Below are positions 42,616-50,552 of a stretch of DNA of 64,000 nt, piece after piece (within the stretch, counting starts at the first letter, position 1; each line of letters opens with the position of its first letter). Location of the stretch: positions 124,001-188,000 of the forward strand of contig NZ_JAEHOI010000005.1 in the NCBI RefSeq assembly GCF_016522535.1, in the 5' to 3' direction. The notes beneath the pieces were generated by a model. The model was not told the origin of the DNA. It made no database searches and was given only the letters and a program-made list of their open reading frames with translations. Origin of the DNA: Leucobacter edaphi (GTDB taxonomy: Bacteria; Actinomycetota; Actinomycetes; Actinomycetales; Microbacteriaceae). A program made the position numbers and the translations under genes.

Positions 42616-43800
42616 ATGGAATTCGGCATCTTCTCGGTCAGCGACGTCACCCGCGACCCGGTCAGCGGCGTCACGCCCAGCGAGGCCGAGCGCATCACCG
42701 GGCTCACGGAGATCGCGGTCCACGCCGAAGAGGTCGGCTTCGACGTCTTCGCGATCGGCGAGCACCACAACCCGCCCTTCTTCTCCTCGAGCCCCACGAC
42801 CTTCCTGTCCTACGTGGCGGCCAAGACCAAGACGCTGCGGCTCAGCACCTCGACGACCCTGATCACCACGAACGATCCGGTCCGGATCGCCGAGGAATAC
42901 GCGATGCTCCAGCACCTCGCCGGCGGCCGCATGGACCTGATGCTGGGTCGCGGCAACACCGCGCCCGTCTACCCCTGGTTCGGCAAGGACATCCGCACGG
43001 CGCTCCCCCTCGCCCTCGAGAACTACAACCTGCTCCACCGCCTCTGGACCGAGGACGTCGTGGACTTCGAGGGTAAGTTCCGCACGCCGCTGCAGGGCTT
43101 CACCTCGACCCCGCGCCCCCTCGACGACGTGGCCCCCTTCGTGTGGCACGGATCGATCCGCACCCCTGAGATCGCCGAGCAGGCCGCCTACTACGGCGAC
43201 GGCTTCTTCGCGAACCACCTGTTCGCGCCGTCTGAGCACTTCATGCGCCTCGTCAAGTTCTACCGCGAGCGCTACGAGCACTACGGACACGGCACGCAGG
43301 CGCAGGCGATCGTCGGGCTCGGCGGCCAGACCTTCATCGCGAAGAAGTCCCAGGACGCGATCGACGGATTCCGTCCCTACTTCAACGAGGCCCCGGTCTA
43401 CGGCCACGGCCCACGCATGGAGGACTTCACGAGCCAGACGCCGCTCACGGTCGGCAGCCCGCAGGAGGTCATCGACAAGACGCTCACCTTCCGCGAGAAG
43501 TTCGGCGACTACCAGCGGCAGATGTTCCTCATCGACCACGCCGGCCTTCCCACGAAGACCGTCATGGAGCAGCTCGATCTGCTCGGCAGCGAGGTTCTCC
43601 CGACCCTGCGCGCGGAGATGGCGAAGGGCCGCGACCCCGAGGTCCCCGAAGCACCGACGCACGAGAGCCTGGTCAAGGCCAAGTACGGCGACGCCGAGCC
43701 ACGCCAGCCGCGCCCGAACGCCAACCGCGGCGACAACGTTACTGGCGGCTCGCCCTACCAGGACTCCCCCGCCAAGCGCGGCTCCTCCTTCGGGCTGTAG
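42616..43800 (+). CDS. LLM class flavin-dependent monooxygenase
   Basis: A 394-residue luciferase-like TIM-barrel protein. It starts MEFGIFSVSDVT and contains VFAIGEHHNPPFFSSSP, TTLITTNDPVRIAEEYAMLQHLAGGRMDLMLGRGN and VGLGGQTFIAKKSQDA, the hallmarks of bacterial luciferase-family oxidoreductases that use reduced FMN and oxygen. CGGAGG lies 8 nt before the ATG. An FMN reductase that can supply FMNH2 is encoded two genes downstream, so the operon forms a two-component monooxygenase. The substrate is unknown. The C-terminal 40 residues look disordered. Confidence 0.88.
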   Translation: MEFGIFSVSDVTRDPVSGVTPSEAERITGLTEIAVHAEEVGFDVFAIGEHHNPPFFSSSPTTFLSYVAAKTKTLRLSTSTTLITTNDPVRIAEEYAMLQHLAGGRMDLMLGRGNTAPVYPWFGKDIRTALPLALENYNLLHRLWTEDVVDFEGKFRTPLQGFTSTPRPLDDVAPFVWHGSIRTPEIAEQAAYYGDGFFANHLFAPSEHFMRLVKFYRERYEHYGHGTQAQAIVGLGGQTFIAKKSQDAIDGFRPYFNEAPVYGHGPRMEDFTSQTPLTVGSPQEVIDKTLTFREKFGDYQRQMFLIDHAGLPTKTVMEQLDLLGSEVLPTLRAEMAKGRDPEVPEAPTHESLVKAKYGDAEPRQPRPNANRGDNVTGGSPYQDSPAKRGSSFGL

Positions 43801-43803
43801 ACC

Positions 43804-44250
43804 ATGGTTCCCACGGGAGAGCGCACCGATGTGCGCCTCGCGAACCACGCCTGGGAGGCGCTCATGACGGCCCACTCGGCCCTCATGAGCGTCTTCGGGG
43901 CGGAGGGAATGTGGGGCGACATCAGCATGCGCGAGTACGACGTGCTCTACACCCTGTCCAAGGCGGATGCCCCGCTCAAGATCTGCGACGTCCAGAGCGG
44001 CGTGCTGCTCAGCCAGCCGGCGCTCTCGCGCATGCTCGACCGCCTCGAACAGCGCGGTCTGGTCAGCAAGCATCCCGATCCCGAGGACCGTCGGGCGGTG
44101 CGGATCTCGCTCACCGAGGCGGGCGCCGCGCTGCAGCGCCGCGTCGGCCTCGCCCACGCGAAGAGCGTGGCGCGCGAGGTGGGCGGAGCGCTCACCGCTG
44201 ATGAACTGCAGGATCTCGCGAGGCTCTGCGGGAAACTCGCAGGCCGCTAA
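43804..44250 (+). CDS. MarR family transcriptional regulator
   Basis: A 148-residue winged-helix protein. It has ISMREYDVLYTLSKADAPLKICDVQSG, LSQPALSRMLDRLEQRGLVSK and the wing HPDPEDRRAVRISLTEAG. It starts 3 nt after the monooxygenase stop with no clear ribosome binding site, so translation is likely coupled. It probably controls its own operon through the palindromes at 42496-42509 and 42583-42600. Confidence 0.88.
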   Translation: MVPTGERTDVRLANHAWEALMTAHSALMSVFGAEGMWGDISMREYDVLYTLSKADAPLKICDVQSGVLLSQPALSRMLDRLEQRGLVSKHPDPEDRRAVRISLTEAGAALQRRVGLAHAKSVAREVGGALTADELQDLARLCGKLAGR

Positions 44251-44298
44251 CGACACCGGGCAGATCGCCCACCAGATCAGATTCACCCAGGAGACATC

Positions 44299-45024
44299 AT
44301 GACCGCACCATACGATGGCGAAATCGCCGCCTCACCGAGCCCCGGATCCGGAACAGCCGACGCCCCGCGCGAAATGACCCTCGCCCTCGTGAGCGCGGGC
44401 ACGAGCGATCCCTCGACGACCACCATGCTCGCGGGTCGCGTCGCGGAGAAGGCCACGACGATCGCGGCGGAGCAGGGCATCGCCCTCACGACGCGCGTCG
44501 TGGATCTGCGCGCGCTCGCCGAGGACGTGACGACCGCGCTCGTCACCCAGCACATCTCCCCGGCGCTGCAGGAGGCGAGCGACATCATGCGCGACGCCGA
44601 CGCGATCGTCGCCTCGACGCCCGTCTACAAGGCCGGCGCGAGCGGGCTGTTCACCGCGTTCTTCCAGGTGCTCGACAACGACCTCCTGATCGGGACCCCG
44701 GTGGTCCTCGCCGCGACGGCGGGCAGCGCCCGCCACGCGCTCGTGGTCGACGATCAGCTCCGCGGCCTCTTCGCCTACCTGCGGACGATCGTCGTTCCGA
44801 CCGGCCTGTTCGCCGCCCCCGACGACTGGAACAGCAGCGAGTTCGGCAAGCGCATCGAGCGCTCGGCGACGGAGCTCGTCGCGCTGCTCGCCGGCGGCTT
44901 CCGCGCCGCGGTGCGGGGCGACGCCTGGGGCTCCTACCAGCACTCCTACGGCAGCGCCGGCGGCACGGAGCTCGGCATCGACCTCGACACCGACCTCATG
45001 CGGCTCGCAACGGGCGGCGCCTGA
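44299..45024 (+). CDS. NAD(P)H-dependent FMN reductase partnered with the LLM monooxygenase
   Basis: A 241-residue flavodoxin-fold protein. It has LALVSAGTSDPSTTTMLAGRV for the FMN phosphate, DAIVASTPVYKAGASGLFTAFFQVLD and PVVLAATAGSARHALV, as in MsuE/CE1759-type reductases. It reduces FMN for the neighbouring LLM oxygenase. AGGAG lies 5 nt before the ATG. A bidirectional hairpin terminator at 45121 closes the operon. Confidence 0.88.
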   Translation: MTAPYDGEIAASPSPGSGTADAPREMTLALVSAGTSDPSTTTMLAGRVAEKATTIAAEQGIALTTRVVDLRALAEDVTTALVTQHISPALQEASDIMRDADAIVASTPVYKAGASGLFTAFFQVLDNDLLIGTPVVLAATAGSARHALVVDDQLRGLFAYLRTIVVPTGLFAAPDDWNSSEFGKRIERSATELVALLAGGFRAAVRGDAWGSYQHSYGSAGGTELGIDLDTDLMRLATGGA

Positions 45025-45120
45025 TCCTGCGCGGGATCGGTCCGGCCGCAGCCGTGTCGATCCGCATCGGGCGCGATCCGCGCGGCTGATCGTGCCGGAT
45101 CCCGATCCCGTCGCACCAGC

Positions 45121-45161
45121 GCGAACGGCACCGGTTCCCTCGCGGGACCGGTGCCGTTCGC
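45121..45161. terminator. bidirectional terminator between convergent genes
   Basis: GCGAACGGCACCGGT (45121-45135) pairs perfectly over 15 bp with 45147-45161. It lies between the plus-strand FMN reductase and the minus-strand YiaA-like gene and can serve both. Confidence 0.85.
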
Positions 45162-45183
45162 GTCTTCTGGCCGCGTGGGGCGC

Positions 45184-45708
45184 CTAGCGCGTCGGCTCGA
45201 ACGGGGCCGCGGAGCGATGGTCCTCGCGCTGCGCGGTCTGCCGGCGCGCCTCCACGGCGTCGGGGCCGAAGAGCTCGGGGTGCTGCGCCTTGTAGGCGAT
45301 CAGGTCGCGCACGTTCTTCTGCACGACGATCACGGCGAACACCGCCATCGCGAAGGTCATGCCGTAGAGGCCGTTCTCGCTCGGCAGGAGCGGGCTGTTC
45401 CACAGCCCCCAGGCGAGCATGCCTATGCTGATGAACAGGCCGAGCCAGGAGACGCCGAGGTAGATGGAGGTCACCGGGACGCCCTCGTGCCGGTCGCGGA
45501 CCGACTTCTGCAGGCCGACCGCGCTGACGAGGCCGAAGAAGAAGGAGCCCAGGAAGAAGCCCTTCTCGAAGGGATCCATGTCGGCGCGCCAGAGGCTGAT
45601 GAAGTACACGATCGTCGCGAGCGCGAGTGCCGCCCATGCGGCCCCGACGAATGCCGCCGTCGGCTTGCCGAACTGGTCGCGTCGCAGGTCCGAATTGCCG
45701 TTCTCCAT
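45184..45708 (-). CDS. YiaA/YiaB-like inner membrane protein
   Basis: A 174-residue protein with four membrane segments arranged as two pairs of helices. FVGAAWAALALATIVYFISLWRADM, LGSFFFGLVSAVGLQKSVRD and VVQKNVRD repeat the YiaAB two-helix pattern, with xQKxVRD at the end of each half. Function is unknown. GGGAGA lies 6 nt before the ATG at 45708; a longer start at 45744 would add 12 residues with no support. It converges on the FMN reductase gene. Confidence 0.82.
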   Translation of the reverse strand: MENGNSDLRRDQFGKPTAAFVGAAWAALALATIVYFISLWRADMDPFEKGFFLGSFFFGLVSAVGLQKSVRDRHEGVPVTSIYLGVSWLGLFISIGMLAWGLWNSPLLPSENGLYGMTFAMAVFAVIVVQKNVRDLIAYKAQHPELFGPDAVEARRQTAQREDHRSAAPFEPTR

Positions 45709-45826
45709 GATGTTCTCCCTCGAATCAACGTGCTGGATCAGCATGCGCCGAGTCTATGGAGGACTGAATGCAAAACGCGGAATATGCGTTACAATCCGTC
45801 CCGGAAGGGCTCGTATCGTCGCGAAG

Positions 45827-46903
45827 TCAGCCGCCGAGCCCGGCGAGCATGGCCGCCGTCGGAACGAAATAGGTGCTGCCCGTCGCGGCCGTCGAGAAGT
45901 CGAGGATGCGATCGTACTTTCCGGGCGGGTCGCCGATGAACATTCGCTCGAGCATCTGCTCGATCACGGTGAGCCTGCGCGAGTACCCGATGAAGTAGGT
46001 GCCGTGGATCCCGCTGCCCGGCGTCGCGAACGGCATGTTGTCGCGGACGATGTCGTGTTCGACGCCCTCGGCGTCGGTGATCGTCGCGAGCGTCTTGTGC
46101 GAGCGCTGCCCGCTCTCCGCGTCGGGGAGCTCGACATTGTCCGACTTCGTGCGCCCGATCACGGCCTCCTGGTCCTCGACCGTGAGGCCGCCCCAGGCGT
46201 CGAGATTGTGGAGGTACTTCTGCACGACGACGTAGCTGCCTCCCGCGAAGCCCGGATCCTCGTCGCCGATCAGCGCCGAGACCGGCAGGTCGGGGCCGAC
46301 CGGGTTCGCGGTGCCATCCACGAACCCCAGCAGGTCCCTGCCGTCGAAATAGCGGAAGCCGCTCACCTCGTCCTCGACGCGCACATCGGTGCCGAGGGCC
46401 CCGAGCAGGAGCCGCTCGAACTCGTAGGCGAGATCCTGCCGGTCGGCGCGGATGTGGAAGAGCAGGTCGCCAGGGGTCGCCCGTGCCGCGTGCACCTCGC
46501 CGACGAACTCCTTGAACGGGTGCAGCTCGGCGGGGGCTGCACCCGGATCGTCGCCGCGCATCGCCCGCCACGCGGTCGCGCCGATTCCCACCGTGCAGGA
46601 CAGTCGCGCGCCCGGGTTTCGGAATCCGACCGTCTTCACGAGGTCCTCGATTCCCGCGAGAGTGTCGACGACGCCCTGCGGGATCCTGCCGGGTGCGGAG
46701 CCGCCCCCTCCGCCCGCGGTCGATCCGCTCGCGGCGCTCGAAGCGGCGTCGGATCGCCCGGAGCCGCCGTGCCGCGCGGCCCTGCGGCCGGCCGCGCGCC
46801 TCGGGGAGCCCATCGCGAGGGATGGGACACTCACGACGAGGAAGATGGCCGCGCTCGTGAGCGGTCCGACGACGTTTTGCGTGCTCGATTCGCCCGGCTG
46901 CAT
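45827..46903 (-). CDS. Dyp-type heme peroxidase (class B-like)
   Basis: A 358-residue dye-decolourising peroxidase. It shows the N-terminal strand VVGPLTSAAIFLVVSV, RYFDGRDLLGFVDGTANP with the distal GxxDG motif, GSYVVVQKYLHNLDAW, and HGTYFIGYSRRL. An unusual Gly/Ala/Ser/Arg-rich insertion (about residues 30-75) follows the first strand, absent from the usual B-type enzyme. There is no signal peptide, so it is cytoplasmic or loaded into an encapsulin shell; no encapsulin gene is seen here. TAGTTT lies 7 nt before the ATG, which suggests a leaderless message. Confidence 0.9.
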   Translation of the reverse strand: MQPGESSTQNVVGPLTSAAIFLVVSVPSLAMGSPRRAAGRRAARHGGSGRSDAASSAASGSTAGGGGGSAPGRIPQGVVDTLAGIEDLVKTVGFRNPGARLSCTVGIGATAWRAMRGDDPGAAPAELHPFKEFVGEVHAARATPGDLLFHIRADRQDLAYEFERLLLGALGTDVRVEDEVSGFRYFDGRDLLGFVDGTANPVGPDLPVSALIGDEDPGFAGGSYVVVQKYLHNLDAWGGLTVEDQEAVIGRTKSDNVELPDAESGQRSHKTLATITDAEGVEHDIVRDNMPFATPGSGIHGTYFIGYSRRLTVIEQMLERMFIGDPPGKYDRILDFSTAATGSTYFVPTAAMLAGLGG

Positions 46904-46910
46904 ACCCTCA

Positions 46911-46916
46911 AAACTA
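46911..46916 (-). promoter_or_regulatory. leaderless -10 box of the DyP gene (TAGTTT)
   Basis: TAGTTT on the minus strand, then 7 nt, then the ATG at 46903, in an AT-rich gap after the MFS gene. Confidence 0.45.
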
Positions 46917-46955
46917 ACACTAGATATTGGGTGCGACCAGCCATTCTCGCCTTGC

Positions 46956-48326
46956 TCATGCGTCGCCGGCGGTAATCGCCCCGGCTTCTTCCTCCGCGGA
47001 CTCGTGCGGGCGTCCGATATGCGCCAGGTGCTTGCCCGCGATCGCGAGCACCAGGATCGAGACCAGGATCGAGGCGGCCCCGACCCAGTAGGGCACCCCG
47101 TCGCCGAACGCGACGGCGATCGGACCCGCGACCGCCGGGGCGATCGCCCCGCCGATGAAACGAACGCCTGAGTACGTCGAGGAGGCGACGCCGCGGGGAA
47201 GATCGGTCGCCTCCATCACGGCCTCCGTGAGCGCCGTGTTCATGACGCCGAGGAGCAGGCCGCTGATCACGACCAGCCAGACGAGCACCGGAAGCGAGTC
47301 GACGAAAACTCCCAGCAGCACGAGGCAGACGGCGATCCCCGCGAGCATCGTGAACAGCACGGGACGCAGCCCGAGCCGACGAGTGAGCACCGGCGCAACC
47401 AGCACCGACGTGATCGCGAGGGCGAGGCCCCAGCCGAAGAACACGAGACCGAGCTCGTGCGCTCCGAAGGTCACGCCGAGCGCGTGCGCCGCCGCCTCGA
47501 TGGGGTACGGGCTGTAGGCGAGCAGCACGAAGAAGCCGAAGTTGTAGAAGAACGCGACGGCCGAGAGCGAGAGCAGCGCGCGATTACGCAGCGCGGCGAA
47601 GCCGGAGAACAGCGAGGCCTTCGCGGGCTTCGACGGCGCCTGCGACGCGGACCCGGCCGCTGCCGCGGCTCCCTCGGCAGTTCCGCCAGCCGCTCCCGCC
47701 GTGGCGGGCTTGCGGAGCAGGACCAGGATCGCAATCAGCGCGATCGCCATGAGCACCGCGGTTCCGAAGAACGGCCCGCGCCAGGAGACGCTCCCGAGCG
47801 CCCCGCCGACGAGCGGGCCCACCGCGAGCCCGACGCCGAGCGCGGCCTCGTAGAGCACGATCGCCTGGCGTGAACCGCCCGTGGCGGCGCCGACGATCGC
47901 GGCGAGCGCCGTCGAGATGAAGAGCGCATTGCCGAGGCCCCAGCCCGCGCGGAAGCCGATCACCGCGCCGACCGAGTCCGAGGCTCCGGCGAGCGAGGCG
48001 AACAGCACGACGAGAGCGAGGCCGCTGAGCAGCGTCGCCTTCACCCCGATCCTCGTCGAGACCCAGTTCGTGAAGAACATGGCCGCGCCGGTGATGAAGA
48101 GGTAGCTCGTGAAGAGCAGCATGGTCTCGCTCGGCGTGGCCCGCAGTTCCCGGCTGATCAGGGTCAAGATCGGATCGACGAGGCCGATTCCCATGAAGGA
48201 CACGGCGCAGGCGAAGGCGATCGCCCAGACCGCTGTCGGCTGCCGGAAGATCGATGCCGGCTTCGCCGCCGGGCTGCGGTGCGCGCTCGCTTCGCGCGCG
48301 TGAGTTTCGGTGACGGTTGCCGCCAT
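46956..48326 (-). CDS. MFS transporter (12 TM)
   Basis: A 456-residue major facilitator protein. TM1 has SFMGIGLVDPILTLISREL, typical of ACDE-type exporters, and a Gly/Ala-rich cytoplasmic loop (about residues 205-235) separates the two six-helix halves. CAGGAG lies 5 nt before the ATG. It follows a marR gene by 72 nt on the same strand and is probably the transporter that regulator controls. Substrate unknown, most likely a toxic small molecule. Confidence 0.85.
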   Translation of the reverse strand: MAATVTETHAREASAHRSPAAKPASIFRQPTAVWAIAFACAVSFMGIGLVDPILTLISRELRATPSETMLLFTSYLFITGAAMFFTNWVSTRIGVKATLLSGLALVVLFASLAGASDSVGAVIGFRAGWGLGNALFISTALAAIVGAATGGSRQAIVLYEAALGVGLAVGPLVGGALGSVSWRGPFFGTAVLMAIALIAILVLLRKPATAGAAGGTAEGAAAAAGSASQAPSKPAKASLFSGFAALRNRALLSLSAVAFFYNFGFFVLLAYSPYPIEAAAHALGVTFGAHELGLVFFGWGLALAITSVLVAPVLTRRLGLRPVLFTMLAGIAVCLVLLGVFVDSLPVLVWLVVISGLLLGVMNTALTEAVMEATDLPRGVASSTYSGVRFIGGAIAPAVAGPIAVAFGDGVPYWVGAASILVSILVLAIAGKHLAHIGRPHESAEEEAGAITAGDA

Positions 48327-48398
48327 GACTGCTCCTGTTTCCTGCTGTGTGTGCTCCTGATCCGTGCTTCCGCCCTCGGCTCCGCCGAGGTCACGCGG

Positions 48399-48908
48399 CT
48401 AGGGAACGGCCGCGCCGCCCTCGAGCTGCTCGGCGAAGTCGGCGAGCAGCTCGGCCGCACGCGCGAGCGCCGACCGGTCCCGGGGCGGGAGCGCGGCGAT
48501 CATCGGACTGAGCCGGGTGGCCACGGAGGCGCGGTAGTCGGCGAGTGCGCGGGCGCCGGCGTCGGTGATCGTGACGAGGGAGGCGCGGCCATCGGCCGGA
48601 TCCGGGTCCCGGCGCACCCAGCCATCCCCCTCCAGGCGGTTCACGAGCGACGTGGCGCTCGGCTGGGCGACGCGCTGCAGCCGGGCGATCTCGCTCACGC
48701 GGAGGCCGGCGGGGGCGTTGGATCCGGGCGCGGAGGAACTCCCGGCGTCACGCGCGCCGTTGCGCGCGGCGTCGAGAGCGGCGAGCGTCCGCCAGGCGAC
48801 GGACGAGTAGTGGGAGCCGACGGCCAGGCCGGCCATTCGGACGAAGCGCGTGGTGCCCTGCACCACGGCGACGGACTCGGCGTCCGCGTTCCCTGTTTCG
48901 TTCTGCAC
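48399..48908 (-). CDS. MarR family transcriptional regulator
   Basis: A 169-residue regulator with a winged helix (LRVSEIARLQRVAQPSATSLVNRLEGDGWVRR) and wing DPDPADGRASLVTITDAG. An Asn/Ala/Gly/Ser-rich insertion (about residues 50-67) precedes the recognition domain. It is the first gene of a MarR-MFS operon. Its GTG lies 6 nt after a TAGAGT -10 and appears leaderless. A palindrome overlapping its -35 suggests autorepression. Confidence 0.87.
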   Translation of the reverse strand: MQNETGNADAESVAVVQGTTRFVRMAGLAVGSHYSSVAWRTLAALDAARNGARDAGSSSAPGSNAPAGLRVSEIARLQRVAQPSATSLVNRLEGDGWVRRDPDPADGRASLVTITDAGARALADYRASVATRLSPMIAALPPRDRSALARAAELLADFAEQLEGGAAVP

Positions 48909-48914
48909 AGGAGC

Positions 48915-48949
48915 ACTCTACGCCCGATTACATAGTTTGTCTATATAGA
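48915..48949 (-). promoter_or_regulatory. leaderless promoter of marR with overlapping palindromic operator
   Basis: On the minus strand TAGACA (48943-48938), a 17-nt spacer and TAGAGT (48920-48915) form a promoter whose start site coincides with the GTG at 48908. The palindrome TCTATATAGA (48940-48949) overlaps the -35 and would suit a dimeric MarR repressor. Confidence 0.6.
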
Positions 48950-48983
48950 TTGACGATGTTCTGCGCGCGCCCCGGACACGCGA

Positions 48984-49020
48984 GCGGGCCCCCGGGAACG
49001 CGTGGTTCCCGGGGGCCCGC
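48984..49020 (-). terminator. terminator of the mmsA-aminotransferase operon
   Basis: GCGGGCCCCCGGGAAC (48984-48999) pairs perfectly over 16 bp with 49005-49020, with a 5-nt loop, 14 nt past the aminotransferase stop codon. Confidence 0.85.
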
Positions 49021-49034
49021 CGACGGACGCGCCG

Positions 49035-50426
49035 CTACTTGCCCGTGTAATACGAGTCGGCGACCGTGAGCGCCTCGTCGATGATGTCGAGGCCCTTGAT
49101 CAGGTCTTCCTCGCTGATGATCAGCGGCGGGGCGATCTGCAGGCGGTTGCCGGCCGCGAACGGCCACAGGCCGGCCTGCTTGCACGCGGCGACGACCGCG
49201 TTGAACGGGGCCGCGGCCTCGCCGCTCGCGTTGAACGGCACGAGCGGTTCGCGGGTCTCACGGTCGGTGACGAGCTCGAGCGCCCAGAAGAGACCCTTGC
49301 CGCGGTACTCACCAACGGAGGGGTGCTTCTCGAGGAACTCCTTCAGGCGGGGCTCGACGACGCGCGATCCGAGGTCGCGGACGCGCTCGATGATGCCCTC
49401 CTCCTCGAAGATGTCGAAGGTGGCGACACCGGCCGCGCAGGCGAGCGGGTGACCCGAGTAGGTGAGGCCGCCGGGGAACGAGCGATCCTCGAACGCGTTG
49501 TGGATCTTCTCGCTGATCACGACGCCGCCGAGCGGCACGTAGCCCGAGTTGACGCCCTTCGCGAAGGTCACGAGGTCGGGGGTGACGTCGAAGCCCTGGT
49601 AGGCGAACCACTCGCCGGTGCGGCCGAAGCCGACCATGACCTCGTCGCAGATCATGAGGATGCCGTGGCGGTCGCAGATGTCGCGGACGCCGGCGAGGTA
49701 GCCGGGCGGCGGGACGAGGACGCCGTTGGTGCCGGTGACGGACTCGAGCACGACGGCCGCGATCGTGGAGGCGCCCTCGAGGATGATCTGCTCCTCGAGG
49801 TGCTTGAGCGCGCGCTCGGTCTCCTGCTCGGGGGTCTCTGCCCAGAACGCGCTGCGGTAGGCGTAGGGGCCGAAGAAGTGGCAGACCTCGCCGTCGATGA
49901 CGTCGTTGGCCCAGCGGCGGGGCTCACCCGTCATGGTGATCGCGGTGCCGGTGGAGCCGTGGTAGGAGCGGTAGCGGGTGAGGATCTTGCGCTTGCCGGT
50001 CGACTGGCGGGCGAGGCGCACAGCGTACTCGATCGCGTCGGCGCCACCGTTCGTGAAGAACACGGAACGGGCGCCCTCGAAGGAGTGCTCGACGATGCGC
50101 TTCGCGAGCTCGCCGCGGACGTCGTTCGCGAGTGCGGGCTGGATCGTGGCGAGGCGGCCGGCCTGCTCCTGGATCGCCTTCACGAGGCCCGGGTGCTGGT
50201 GCCCGAGGTTGAGGTTCACGAGCTGCGACGAGAAGTCGAGGTACTCGTTGCCGTCGTAGTCCCACATGCGCACGCCCTCGCCCTTGGCGATCGGCAGCGG
50301 GTTGATCTGGCCCTGCGCGGACCACGAGTGGAAGACGTACTGGCGGTCGTTCTCGCGCACCTCGCGCTGCGCCGCCGTGTCGCCGAACTCCTGCTCGGCG
50401 CCGTTGAGATCGATGTAATCGGCCAT
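49035..50426 (-). CDS. class III (omega) aminotransferase
   Basis: A 463-residue PLP enzyme. It has SVFFTNGGADAIEYAVRLAR, YRSYHGSTGTAI, a Glu/Asp PLP site ICDEVMVGFGRTGEW and VTFAKGVNSGYVPLGG with the Schiff-base Lys. Such enzymes take the amino group from beta-alanine, taurine, GABA or similar omega-amines. It follows mmsA on the same strand, and a PucR regulator is divergent. Beta-alanine to malonate semialdehyde, then MmsA to acetyl-CoA, is the most economical reading (inference). AAAGGATT precedes the ATG. Confidence 0.85.
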   Translation of the reverse strand: MADYIDLNGAEQEFGDTAAQREVRENDRQYVFHSWSAQGQINPLPIAKGEGVRMWDYDGNEYLDFSSQLVNLNLGHQHPGLVKAIQEQAGRLATIQPALANDVRGELAKRIVEHSFEGARSVFFTNGGADAIEYAVRLARQSTGKRKILTRYRSYHGSTGTAITMTGEPRRWANDVIDGEVCHFFGPYAYRSAFWAETPEQETERALKHLEEQIILEGASTIAAVVLESVTGTNGVLVPPPGYLAGVRDICDRHGILMICDEVMVGFGRTGEWFAYQGFDVTPDLVTFAKGVNSGYVPLGGVVISEKIHNAFEDRSFPGGLTYSGHPLACAAGVATFDIFEEEGIIERVRDLGSRVVEPRLKEFLEKHPSVGEYRGKGLFWALELVTDRETREPLVPFNASGEAAAPFNAVVAACKQAGLWPFAAGNRLQIAPPLIISEEDLIKGLDIIDEALTVADSYYTGK

Positions 50427-50552
50427 GATCTGCGATCCAATCCTTTTCTGAAGCGTTGAGTGTGAGATGCGAGGGGCCGCGCGACGGTGTGCGCCGCGCA
50501 GCCCCCTGCACCCGATCGCGACGGGAGCGTCCCCGCTCCCGCCGCTGCGTGA

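Noticed and set aside
46820-46900. Hydrophobic N-terminus of the DyP peroxidase as a signal peptide
   Set aside because: The segment corresponds to the conserved first beta strand of DyP enzymes and lacks a basic n-region or cleavage site.
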